From UMGS1851 sp900555605 (GTDB lineage: Bacteria > Bacillota > Clostridia > UBA1212 > UBA1255): a stretch of DNA of 21,143 bases. Both the position numbers and the translations under genes were made by a program. The stretch covers positions 1-21,143 of the forward strand of contig CABROF010000037.1 in assembly GCA_902472555.1 (NCBI GenBank), given 5' to 3'. Numbering within the stretch: the stretch's first letter is position 1; every line of letters starts with the position of its first letter. This document shows, piece by piece, positions 14,293 to 21,143 of this stretch. Under the pieces are notes generated by a model. That model searched no databases. It was not told the DNA's origin and was given only the letters and a program-made list of their open reading frames with translations.

Positions 14293-15692
14293 TGGGCGAT
14301 GATGGAAGTATACCTTTACAGGTGCTGATGTCTGGAACAAACAACGGCAATATCTTTTTGCAGCTTTTATTTATTATCATTCTTACATTCTTAAACGCTT
14401 TTTTCGCATCTTCAGAAATAGCACTGCTTTCAGTCAGTGATGCCAAAATGAAAAAAATGGCTGAGAAGGGCGATAAAAAAGCTGCCTCAGTTATCAAATT
14501 CATTGAAAATTCAAGTAAATTTTTATCAACAATTCAGGTGGGTGTCACATTTTCCGGCTTCCTATCCAGTGCATTTGCCGCGGATTCGTTCGCATCGCGT
14601 ATTGTAATCGCGGTAACCGGGAAGTGGCCGGACCTCCTCCGATATGAAAGTGTAATCAATACTGTCTCTGTCATTATTATTACACTGCTGCTTTCCTATT
14701 TTACTTTGGTTTTTGGTGAACTGGTGCCGAAACGGATTGCAATGCGCAAAAGTGAAAAGCTCGCGCTTCGCTCTGTACGCCCGCTGATTATAACAGGTGC
14801 GATATTCTCCCCTTTTATTAAGCTGCTGACGCTTTCCGTAAACGGTGTGCTGCGGCTAATGGGAATTAATCCAAACGCAGAAGACGATGAGGTTACGGAA
14901 GATGAAATCCGGCTGATTGTAAACGAGGGGCAGGAAAAAGGCGTTATCGGCGATGAAGAAAGTGAAATGATCAATAATATTTTGGAATTTAACGATAAAA
15001 CAGCTGCAGAAGTTATGACGCACAGGACCGAAATCTGCGCACTGAAAATTGACGAAAGTTACCAGAACGTTTTGTATGCCGCTACGATGGAACGCTATTC
15101 CCGTTTTCCGGTATATGAACAAAAAATCGATAACATCATCGGTATTGTTCATATCAAAGATCTGCTGAAGGTTGACGAAACCGATTTTTCTTTGCGAAAG
15201 ATCATGCGTACTCCGTCCTTTGTTCCGGAATCACAGAAAATCGACGATGTATTTAAGGTATTGAAGAATAATAACAATCATATGGCTGTTGTTGTAGATG
15301 AGTACGGCGGAACTGCCGGAATCATTACAATGGAAGACATTCTGGAAGAGCTTGTCGGAAATATTATGGACGAATATGATGAGGCAGAAGGCTCGGAGCA
15401 TACAATTACAATGGTAGCCGACGATACATATCTCATCGACGGCTTATGTGATATTGAAGATGTCAATGATGCGCTGAAGGTTGAGCTTCCTACCGATGAG
15501 TATGATACAATCAGTGGCTTTGTGATTGGTATCTTAGGTGAAATTCCGGAAGAAAACAGTCATCCGAATTTTGAATATGAAAATCTGCTGTTTACCGTTG
15601 AGGGAAACAATGAAAAAATCATAACCTCTGTTCGGGTAAAAAGGCTGCCTCCCCCGCAGATAGAAGAGGAAGCAGAAGAAACGGATGCATGA
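14292..15692 (+). CDS. CNNM/CorC-family (hemolysin-type) CBS-domain membrane protein, 466 aa
   Basis: Domain order is standard. A DUF21/CNNM membrane domain (about 20-200) carries LNAFFASSEIALLSVS (34-49) and GELVPKRIA (142-150). Two CBS domains (about 240-297 and 302-358) include the characteristic EYGGTAGIITMEDILEELVG (337-356). A CorC_HlyC domain (about 370-452) with the family's DGLxxIxD-type segment follows, then an acidic tail. Relatives move or sense Mg2+ (or other divalent cations) across the cytoplasmic membrane; the old hemolysin label is misleading. The CBS pair probably binds ATP-Mg. The ATG at 14292 is unusually far (15 nt) from AAAGGA, which may be explained by the overlapping mini-cistron. 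It ends 4 bp from the convergent TraX-family gene. Confidence 0.92.
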   Translation: MGDDGSIPLQVLMSGTNNGNIFLQLLFIIILTFLNAFFASSEIALLSVSDAKMKKMAEKGDKKAASVIKFIENSSKFLSTIQVGVTFSGFLSSAFAADSFASRIVIAVTGKWPDLLRYESVINTVSVIIITLLLSYFTLVFGELVPKRIAMRKSEKLALRSVRPLIITGAIFSPFIKLLTLSVNGVLRLMGINPNAEDDEVTEDEIRLIVNEGQEKGVIGDEESEMINNILEFNDKTAAEVMTHRTEICALKIDESYQNVLYAATMERYSRFPVYEQKIDNIIGIVHIKDLLKVDETDFSLRKIMRTPSFVPESQKIDDVFKVLKNNNNHMAVVVDEYGGTAGIITMEDILEELVGNIMDEYDEAEGSEHTITMVADDTYLIDGLCDIEDVNDALKVELPTDEYDTISGFVIGILGEIPEENSHPNFEYENLLFTVEGNNEKIITSVRVKRLPPPQIEEEAEETDA

Positions 15693-15696
15693 GCGC

Positions 15697-16425
15697 TTAT
15701 TTAACCAGATAGAGCTTTACCAGTAAAAGCACCGTCAACAGGATAGGGTAATAAAAATACCCTATCCATTTTATATTCCGCCCCTTTGTTCCGTCATATT
15801 TTTTTATGAGCGGCACGGATAAGATACAGCCGATCATACAGATGTTCTGATAAAGTTCTGTTCTGTCCCAATCCGTAGTAAAAAGAAATACCACATTGAT
15901 CAAGGCGAAAATCACCATAAAACTAATCATATAATATGCCATTTCCGTAAATCTTTTTTCTCTGTAAATATGGATGATATATGTCAAAATCACAGCATAC
16001 GGCGCAAACTCAAGCCCGATGATAAAGGACATGACGCATACGAAAACGACGCAGAATTTTTTTTGCTGCGGCGTCTTCAGCCTGTCATACAGTGCAATCG
16101 CGCCTAAACAGAAAAAGGCAGTCAGCGCGGCACTGTAAAAAAAATGCGGAGACAACGCATCCTCTGTCGAGGCATAGACGTAACGGTATGGCAAAGCAGA
16201 AAGCACAGCAAAAAGCAGAACCCGCAGCATATATTTTGTCAGATTCCGCGTTTGACGGTAGCCCTCTGTAATCAAAAAAGCATATAACCCGATGGACGTC
16301 CATCCCATGATACCTAAAAACATTTTTAGAGCAAAATATCTGTCAACTAATCCGCTGAAAGACACACTCAGCGCAGCCATAGAGAGCATAGCAATTAATT
16401 TCAGTTTTGCATTACTAAATTTCAA
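15697..16425 (-). CDS. TraX-family multi-helix membrane protein, 242 aa
   Basis: It resembles the TraX family (named for the F-pilin N-acetylase). The N-terminal LKLIAMLSM, the central GLYAFLITEGYRQTRNLTKYMLRVLLFA stretch (split here at about 46-59 and 60-73) and the C-terminal YDGTKGRNIKWIGYFYYP are typical. About seven to eight helices are expected. In firmicutes these are chromosomal, unrelated to conjugation, and may acylate an unknown target. The DHxG motif that usually follows the first MLxM is not present: the equivalent region reads AALSVSFSG. The start is a TTG at 16425 supported by CAGGA 7 nt upstream. It is third in the galE operon, 34 nt after the previous stop. Confidence 0.75.
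   Translation of the reverse strand: MKFSNAKLKLIAMLSMAALSVSFSGLVDRYFALKMFLGIMGWTSIGLYAFLITEGYRQTRNLTKYMLRVLLFAVLSALPYRYVYASTEDALSPHFFYSAALTAFFCLGAIALYDRLKTPQQKKFCVVFVCVMSFIIGLEFAPYAVILTYIIHIYREKRFTEMAYYMISFMVIFALINVVFLFTTDWDRTELYQNICMIGCILSVPLIKKYDGTKGRNIKWIGYFYYPILLTVLLLVKLYLVK
15741..15777 (+). terminator. Terminator of the CNNM gene inside the opposing TraX-family gene
   Basis: GGATAGGGTA (15741-15750) pairs perfectly with TACCCTATCC (15758-15767) around ATAAAAA and is followed by ATTTTATATT. It lies 49 nt after the CNNM stop but inside the 3' coding region of the convergent gene, where the minus strand encodes the conserved GYFYYP motif. Confidence 0.7.
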
Positions 16426-16459
16426 AGATCCGTCCTGCCCTTCTCCGATTCGTTATATT

Positions 16460-17014
16460 TTATCTGCTGTATGTGATAGACTCCATATATGCCATGATCC
16501 CGACCAGCAGAAGCTGGAATGCCGCTGATGTCAGAAAGGAAATGAATTCTCCTATCGGGTCAAGAAAAAAGTAAACGCTCATCAGCAGATTCATCATACC
16601 AAAGCCAAAAAGCCACCACCAGCGTTTAATTTCCAATGCGCGCAGCTGAATGGAAGCAGTCAACTGGGTGACGGAAGTAAAAAGCGCCCAGAAGGCAAAA
16701 ATCACCATGCAGTTCTCCGTCTGAAAAACTGCCGTAAACAGCATCAAGCATCCGATCAGCATTTGAAAAAAGCCTTGGCTCAGAATCCAGCCCGGTCTGA
16801 AATATCCACGTTTATTTTTTGAAAAGGATAATATAAAGAGAAAACCGCTCAATATCATCACAACACTCATGATATCAATATTACTTTCCGTTCGTTCCAG
16901 CGGTATCAGAAATAAAAACGCCGCCAGCAAAACGAGAAAAGATCCGGCCAAAATCAGCAGGAAATTAGATTTCACATTTTTACGCATCATAACGGGCAAT
17001 TCACGTTTTTTCAT
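16460..17014 (-). CDS. HdeD/DUF308-like membrane protein, 184 aa
   Basis: Six hydrophobic segments in three loosely repeated pairs match the layout of HdeD-like (DUF308) proteins: LLILAGSFLVLLAAFLFLIP near 18-37, SVVMILSGFLFIL near 50, GWILSQGFFQMLIGCLML near 75, FAFWALFTSVTQ near 105, WLFGFGMMNLLMSVYFFLDP near 130, and a last helix near 160. Some HdeD relatives are linked to acid stress, but in clostridia the role is unknown. The frame extends upstream, but AAGGA at 17023-17027, overlapping the galE stop, lies 8 nt before the ATG at 17014 and fixes the start. The 11-nt gap suggests coupling to galE. Confidence 0.78.
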   Translation of the reverse strand: MKKRELPVMMRKNVKSNFLLILAGSFLVLLAAFLFLIPLERTESNIDIMSVVMILSGFLFILSFSKNKRGYFRPGWILSQGFFQMLIGCLMLFTAVFQTENCMVIFAFWALFTSVTQLTASIQLRALEIKRWWWLFGFGMMNLLMSVYFFLDPIGEFISFLTSAAFQLLLVGIMAYMESITYSR

Positions 17015-17025
17015 AATGTAGTTCC

Positions 17026-18030
17026 TTAACGGCGGCGGCTTTTTTCTGCGGTTCTGAAAATATCTCTGCACATTTCAGAAAGAGACCGCTCAGCCTGCCA
17101 ATGCAGTACATCGTGCGCTTTTGACGGATCCGCATAGCATTCCGCAACATCGCCGGGACGTCTTTCAACGATATGATACGGAACAGATACTCCATTGACC
17201 TGTTCAAAAGTGTGAATCAGCTCCAAAACGGAATAACCATTGCCGGTACCTAAATTAAAGGCCTCTGCCGTGTGATGTGCGGCGGCATATTCCAGCGCCT
17301 TTACATGCCCTTTTGCTAAATCCACGACATGGATATAATCCCGTACGCCGGTTCCGTCCTTTGTTGCATAGTCATCTCCGAAAACAGTCAGATACGGTTC
17401 CTCCTTCAGCGCAACCTTCATAATTCTCGGCATGATATTATTCGGAATCCCCTTTGGATTCTCACTCAAAAGCGCACTCTGATGTGCACCTACCGGGTTG
17501 AAATAACGCAAAAGCACAATTGACCATTCCGGATCAGAAATCCAAAGATCCCGGAGAATCTCTTCTATCATCAATTTTGTTCTGCCGTAAGGATTGGTTA
17601 CAGAGAGCGGAAAGTCCTCTCGGATCGGAACCGTTTCAGGCGTACCGTAAACCGTTGCAGAAGAACTGAATACGATTCGCTTTACCTGATGACGTGCCAT
17701 GACTTCAAGCAGGCACAGCGTACCGTAAATATTATTCTGATAATACATCAGCGGTTTTTGCACAGATTCCCCTACCGCTTTATATCCGGCAAAATGGATC
17801 ACTGCATCAAATCGATGTGCGGCGAAAATCGCTTCCATTGCCTGCGGATCGGTCATATCGCAGCAATAAAAAGGAAACTCCTTTCCCGTTATTTTTTTGA
17901 TATTTTGAATAGCCGTTTCATCGCTGTTATAAAAATTATCAAACACGACAATCTCAAATCCGGCCTCTAATAATTCCACACATGTATGACTTCCGATAAA
18001 ACCGGCTCCCCCTGTTACAAGTATCTTCAC
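17026..18030 (-). CDS. galE: UDP-glucose 4-epimerase, 334 aa
   Basis: Interconverts UDP-glucose and UDP-galactose (or the N-acetyl forms) with bound NAD. The extended SDR signatures are all present: GGAGFIGSH at 7-15, HFAGYKAVGESV near 79-90, the SSSATVYG serine motif at 122-129 and catalytic YGRTK with Tyr148 and Lys152. FNPVGAH, RDYIHVVDLA, NLGTGNGYSVLE and RRPGDVAECYAD follow. The length is typical. An in-frame ATG at 18057 has no ribosome site. The GTG at 18030 follows AAAGGGG (18041-18047) by 10 nt and gives the usual KILVTGG start, so I chose it. It is first in an operon with two membrane-protein genes, and no other Leloir-pathway gene is present. A role in supplying sugars for surface polymers is plausible. 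Confidence 0.96.
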   Translation of the reverse strand: MKILVTGGAGFIGSHTCVELLEAGFEIVVFDNFYNSDETAIQNIKKITGKEFPFYCCDMTDPQAMEAIFAAHRFDAVIHFAGYKAVGESVQKPLMYYQNNIYGTLCLLEVMARHQVKRIVFSSSATVYGTPETVPIREDFPLSVTNPYGRTKLMIEEILRDLWISDPEWSIVLLRYFNPVGAHQSALLSENPKGIPNNIMPRIMKVALKEEPYLTVFGDDYATKDGTGVRDYIHVVDLAKGHVKALEYAAAHHTAEAFNLGTGNGYSVLELIHTFEQVNGVSVPYHIVERRPGDVAECYADPSKAHDVLHWQAERSLSEMCRDIFRTAEKSRRR

Positions 18031-18093
18031 AATAATTCTGCCCCTTTCATGATCCATATCTTACGACCTGTCAAAACAGTGCGTACACTTTTT

Positions 18094-18122
18094 ATTATAC
18101 TCTCAAAATAGGGAAATATCAA
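18094..18122 (-). promoter_or_regulatory. Sigma-A promoter for the galE operon
   Basis: On the minus strand TTGATA (18122-18117) and a perfect TATAAT (18099-18094) are 17 bp apart. The predicted start near 18087 gives a leader of about 57 nt before the GTG start. It begins only 21 bp beyond the stop of the upstream gene, and no terminator is seen between them. Confidence 0.85.
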
Positions 18123-18142
18123 CAATCGCACACAATGTCCTC

Positions 18143-19447
18143 TTACCGCCCTGCGGCCCGTGCAGAAAACCGCTGTCCGCCGCCGGCTGCCCATCCGGTG
18201 GAAAATGCAATCGTCAGATTATATCCTCCCGTATAGCCATCCGTATCCAATACCTCCCCTGCAAAGTAGAGGCCTGCACAGCGCTTAGATTCCATGGTTT
18301 TGGGATTAATTTCTTTTACGCAGACACCGCCTGCAGTAATAATGGCTTCGCTGACAGGAGCCGTACCACTGATGTGAATTGGAAAACCTTTTAACAATGC
18401 AGTAATTTTTTTTCTTTCCTCTTTTGTGATCTGGTTTACCTGCTTTTGAGACGGAATCTCTGTCGCTGCGACAAAAACGGGGATCAGCCGTTTCGGCAGC
18501 AAATCATCCAGTGCATGGATAAAGTACTTTCTGTCATATTTGGAAAAATCACGCTGCAGGCGTTCTTCGGTTTTTTCCGGACTCAATGCCGGTTTCAAGT
18601 CAATGCATAATACCGGTTTGGCAGGAGGCGGAGGCAAATGCCTGCTGCAGCTTAAAATCACAGGACCGGATATGCCGCTGCCGGTAAACAGCATTTCACC
18701 GAAATCCCGATAGCAGATCGTGCTTTGTGCTTGGTCTGAATACAGTACAATTGCAATATTCCGAAGCGACAGTCCCTCTAAATCACGGATAAAGGAATCG
18801 GGTGAAAGCAATCCTGACAGCGCCGGCCGCGGCGGTATGATGGTATGCCCTGCCTGCTGTGCAAATCGATAACCGTCCCCTGTGGATCCGGTGGCCGGAT
18901 AAGTGATCCCGCCTGTCGCAATTACAACATGAGACGCCTGAAGTACTTTTTGGTTTGCAAGCCGGACGCCGGAAACACGTGCAGATTCATTCTCTGCTTT
19001 ATCAGAAGATAGATCTCTCTCTATCACCAGTTCCGTAACACGCATTCCGCAGGAAATCCTGACCTTCTCTGCGGCTGCCCGCCTTCGCAGGGCCTCCGCA
19101 ACGTCAAAGGCTCTGCCGGACGCCGGAAATACGCGTCCGCCCCGTTCCGTTACCGTTTCAACACCGATCTCATGCATAAATTGAATCAAATCAAAATTAG
19201 AAAACTGATGAAATGCGGAATATAAGAAACGACTGTTTCCGGGGATGTTCGCCATCAGCGTATTAAAATCACATGCGTTTGTTATATTACAGCGGCCTTT
19301 CCCCGTAATCCGCAGCTTTTTGCCGAGCATAGGATTCTGTTCAAGCAAAAGAACAGAAAGCCCGCGGCGCGCAGCTGCGATTGCAGCCGTCATGCCCGCG
19401 GGACCTCCGCCGATAATAATATAATCGTAATGATTCTGTGTATTCAT
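18143..19447 (-). CDS. BaiN/HI0933-type NAD(P)/FAD-dependent oxidoreductase, 434 aa
   Basis: An HI0933-like flavoprotein (PF03486-type). Signatures are IIGGGPAGMTAAIAAA (11-26), GKKLRITGKGRCNITN (42-57), ERGGRVFPASG near 107, the ATGGITYPATGSTGDGY motif and the C-terminal FAGEVLDTDGYTGGYNL for FAD. One characterised relative, BaiN of Clostridium scindens, reduces bile-acid intermediates, but the family is broad and the substrate here is unknown. The frame runs back to 19564, inside the alpha-subunit gene. I chose ATG 19447 because it begins just before the FAD motif. It lies 4 nt after the upstream stop and has no Shine-Dalgarno sequence, which points to reinitiation by ribosomes leaving the upstream gene. 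Confidence 0.9.
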   Translation of the reverse strand: MNTQNHYDYIIIGGGPAGMTAAIAAARRGLSVLLLEQNPMLGKKLRITGKGRCNITNACDFNTLMANIPGNSRFLYSAFHQFSNFDLIQFMHEIGVETVTERGGRVFPASGRAFDVAEALRRRAAAEKVRISCGMRVTELVIERDLSSDKAENESARVSGVRLANQKVLQASHVVIATGGITYPATGSTGDGYRFAQQAGHTIIPPRPALSGLLSPDSFIRDLEGLSLRNIAIVLYSDQAQSTICYRDFGEMLFTGSGISGPVILSCSRHLPPPPAKPVLCIDLKPALSPEKTEERLQRDFSKYDRKYFIHALDDLLPKRLIPVFVAATEIPSQKQVNQITKEERKKITALLKGFPIHISGTAPVSEAIITAGGVCVKEINPKTMESKRCAGLYFAGEVLDTDGYTGGYNLTIAFSTGWAAGGGQRFSARAAGR

Positions 19448-19451
19448 GGTG

Positions 19452-20852
19452 TTAGGATATCGGATGCACTTTATTTTCGTAATCTGCCTGTGTCGCATCG
19501 ATCCTGTATTTTGCCGCCTGCCGGCTCTTAAAATAGGCCAGTGCAGGCTGCGGAAACAGTGCATAGCTCAGGATATCTTCATCCTGTTCCAGATATTCCT
19601 TGATTTCTTCTCTGATTTTATCCAGCTCAGGCGCAATCAGGTCCGCAGGCCTGCAGGTGATGGGAGCTTCACCCTTCAGGATCAGCGCCTGAATTTCATC
19701 AGAGATCGGCGCCGGCGTTTTTCCGTATTCGCCTTTTACAACGCCTTTTGTCTCTTTTGTGACCATCTTGTAGCGTTCCCCGCTCAATACGTTCAGTACG
19801 GCCTGGGAACCGACGATCTGACTGGTGGGCGTGACGAGGGGCGGATATCCTAAATCCGCTCTGACAGCCGGAACCTCTTTCAATACCGCCTCATATTTGT
19901 CCATTGCATTTGCCTGTTTCAGCTGCGACACTAAATTAGACAGCATACCGCCGGGGACCTGATAAATCAATGCATTGATATCAACACTCAGCATTTTCGG
20001 ATCCAGTTGGCCGCTCTGAATATATTTTTCCCGCATCGGTCTGAAATAGTCGGCAATTTCGCTGAGCTGCTGCAGGTTGAGACCGGTATCGTACTCCGTC
20101 CCCTTCAGTGCCGCTACCAAAGGCTCTGTCGGAGGCTGCGATGTTCCCATTGCAAAAGGAGAGATCGCACAGTCGACAATATCCACCCCGGCTTCAATCG
20201 CCTTCAGATACGTCATGGAGGCGCAGCCGCTTGTATAATGCGTATGCAGTTCAATGGGGATTGATACATTCTCCTTCAGCGCCTTTACCAGATTGTAGGC
20301 TTCATAAGGCAGGAGCAGTCCCGCCATGTCTTTAATGCAGATGGAACCGGCGCCCATGTCTTCCAATGTAACGGCATCCTTTACAAATACCTCCAGGCTG
20401 TGAAACGGACTGATCGTATAGCAGATACACCCCTGCGCATGACCGCCTTCTTTGACACAGGCCTTCATGGCACGTTCAATATTGCGCGGATCATTCAGTG
20501 CATCAAAAATGCGAATAATATCGATGCCGTTCGCAACTGCCTTTTGGACGAAATAATCTACGACATCGTCGGCATAATGCTTGTATCCCAAAATATTCTG
20601 TCCCCGCAGCAGCATTTGGAGCGGCGTTCTTTTGGCTTTTGCTTTCAGCTTGCGCAGACGCTCCCAGGGATCTTCATTTAAAAAGCGCAGAGACGCGTCA
20701 AAGGTTGCTCCGCCCCAGGCTTCGAGGGCATGATAGCCCACCGCATCCAATTTCTCAACAACGGGCAGCATTTCGTCTGTAGACATCCGCGTAGCAATCA
20801 AGGATTGATGGGCATCTCTTAAAACGGTTTCCGTAATTCTGACTTTTCCCAT
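19452..20852 (-). CDS. Oxaloacetate decarboxylase alpha / pyruvate carboxylase subunit B, 466 aa
   Basis: The carboxyltransferase subunit of a biotin-dependent oxaloacetate decarboxylase or two-subunit pyruvate carboxylase. The HMGL-like barrel shows RDAHQSL.ATR (12-22), EAWGGATFD (44-52), the likely carboxybiotin lysine in CIKDMAG (Lys174) and metal ligands HTHYTSG (His203, His205). The conserved carboxylase domain follows with QVPGGMLSNL (298-307). At 466 residues it ends before any biotinyl domain; full-length OadA is longer and carries its own. The biotin carrier is encoded separately just upstream (24-nt gap). In fermenting clostridia such sets usually couple decarboxylation to Na+ export through a membrane beta subunit, which is not in this window. 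The alternative, PycB, cannot be excluded. Confidence 0.93.
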   Translation of the reverse strand: MGKVRITETVLRDAHQSLIATRMSTDEMLPVVEKLDAVGYHALEAWGGATFDASLRFLNEDPWERLRKLKAKAKRTPLQMLLRGQNILGYKHYADDVVDYFVQKAVANGIDIIRIFDALNDPRNIERAMKACVKEGGHAQGCICYTISPFHSLEVFVKDAVTLEDMGAGSICIKDMAGLLLPYEAYNLVKALKENVSIPIELHTHYTSGCASMTYLKAIEAGVDIVDCAISPFAMGTSQPPTEPLVAALKGTEYDTGLNLQQLSEIADYFRPMREKYIQSGQLDPKMLSVDINALIYQVPGGMLSNLVSQLKQANAMDKYEAVLKEVPAVRADLGYPPLVTPTSQIVGSQAVLNVLSGERYKMVTKETKGVVKGEYGKTPAPISDEIQALILKGEAPITCRPADLIAPELDKIREEIKEYLEQDEDILSYALFPQPALAYFKSRQAAKYRIDATQADYENKVHPIS

Positions 20853-20876
20853 TTATCGTTTGCCTGCCTTTCTCAA

Positions 20877-21143
20877 TTATGCATTGTAGGTGAGCAGAAC
20901 ATCACCCGTATTCACCGAAGCTCCCTGTGCAGCACTGACGCCGGCTACTGTTCCGTCTTTAGGCGCCGTAATGTCATTTTCCATTTTCATCGCTTCTAAA
21001 ACCAAAAGTACGTCGCCCTTCTTAAAAGAATCCCCTGCTTTTACATTGACCCGAAGAATCGTCCCGGGCATTGGCGCACTGACCTTCTCACCGCCCTCAC
21101 TACTCTGCGCGGCAGGAGCCGGTGCAGGTGCCGGTGCCTGCGG
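20877..21143 (-). CDS. Biotin carboxyl carrier protein, C-terminal 88 residues (partial, runs off the right edge)
   Basis: The visible part starts with a Pro/Ala linker (PQAPAPAPAPAA), then the biotinyl domain: SAPMPGTILRV, GDSFKKGDVLLVLEAMKMEN with the biotin-accepting Lys in AMKM, and a closing GASVNTGDVLLTY. The Pro/Ala-rich linker is typical of the gamma/delta carrier proteins of Na+-pumping decarboxylases (methylmalonyl-CoA, glutaconyl-CoA or oxaloacetate type). The frame stays open to the window edge, so the N-terminus is missing. The neighbouring alpha subunit lacks a biotinyl domain, so this carrier very likely serves it. Confidence 0.95.
   Translation of the reverse strand, partial: PQAPAPAPAPAAQSSEGGEKVSAPMPGTILRVNVKAGDSFKKGDVLLVLEAMKMENDITAPKDGTVAGVSAAQGASVNTGDVLLTYNA

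Overview
The window looks like chromosomal DNA of a low-to-mid GC Clostridia (Firmicutes) bacterium. The grounds are strong AGGAGG-type ribosome binding sites, ATG/GTG/TTG starts, sigma-A promoters with 17-bp spacers, short T-tailed terminators, and gene content typical of anaerobic, probably gut-type, clostridia: a separate biotin carrier plus decarboxylase alpha subunit, a BaiN-type flavoprotein, a CmpB-like membrane protein, a CNNM/CorC protein, and a pyridine-nucleotide-motif-poor thioredoxin-reductase-like protein. I see no insertion sequence, phage gene, CRISPR array or rRNA.

Layout, left to right. (1) 1-198 has no gene. 199-822(-) encodes a four-helix membrane protein with its own promoter. 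(2) 982-1269 is a tRNA unit: a near-consensus promoter, tRNA-Gly(TCC), tRNA-Arg(TCT) and a terminator. It is followed by a small two-helix membrane protein (1375-1617) with a second terminator. (3) 1829-3241(-) is a tight three-gene operon of unrecognised proteins. The sequence in front of it matches the sigma-K (late mother-cell sporulation) promoter pattern. (4) 3332-4225(+) encodes a thioredoxin-reductase-like flavoprotein, and 4319-4876(+) a CmpB-family membrane protein. (5) 4851-11964(-) is one probable operon: duplicated class II aldolase, leuA, leuC, leuD, leuB, then a CapA-like metallophosphatase-fold protein. It covers the committed leucine pathway (2-isopropylmalate synthase, isomerase large and small subunits, dehydrogenase) with an unexpected gene at each end. 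(6) 12271-14091(+) is a secreted, membrane-anchored protein of unknown function with its own promoter, long leader and terminator. (7) 14292-15692(+) is a CNNM/CorC protein. (8) 15697-18030(-) is galE, an HdeD/DUF308-like membrane protein and a TraX-family membrane protein, transcribed from a strong promoter. (9) 18143-21143(-) is the 3' part of a biotin-dependent carboxylase/decarboxylase operon: biotin carrier (cut by the window edge), alpha (carboxyltransferase) subunit, then a BaiN/HI0933-type flavoprotein whose start lies 4 nt past the alpha-subunit stop.

The observations most worth following are the uncharacterised three-gene operon with its sigma-K-like promoter; the thioredoxin-reductase-like protein that lacks the NADPH-binding signatures; the duplicated aldolase whose second half has lost its metal and catalytic residues and which heads the leucine operon; and two convergent gene pairs in which one gene's terminator hairpin lies inside the coding sequence of the opposing gene.
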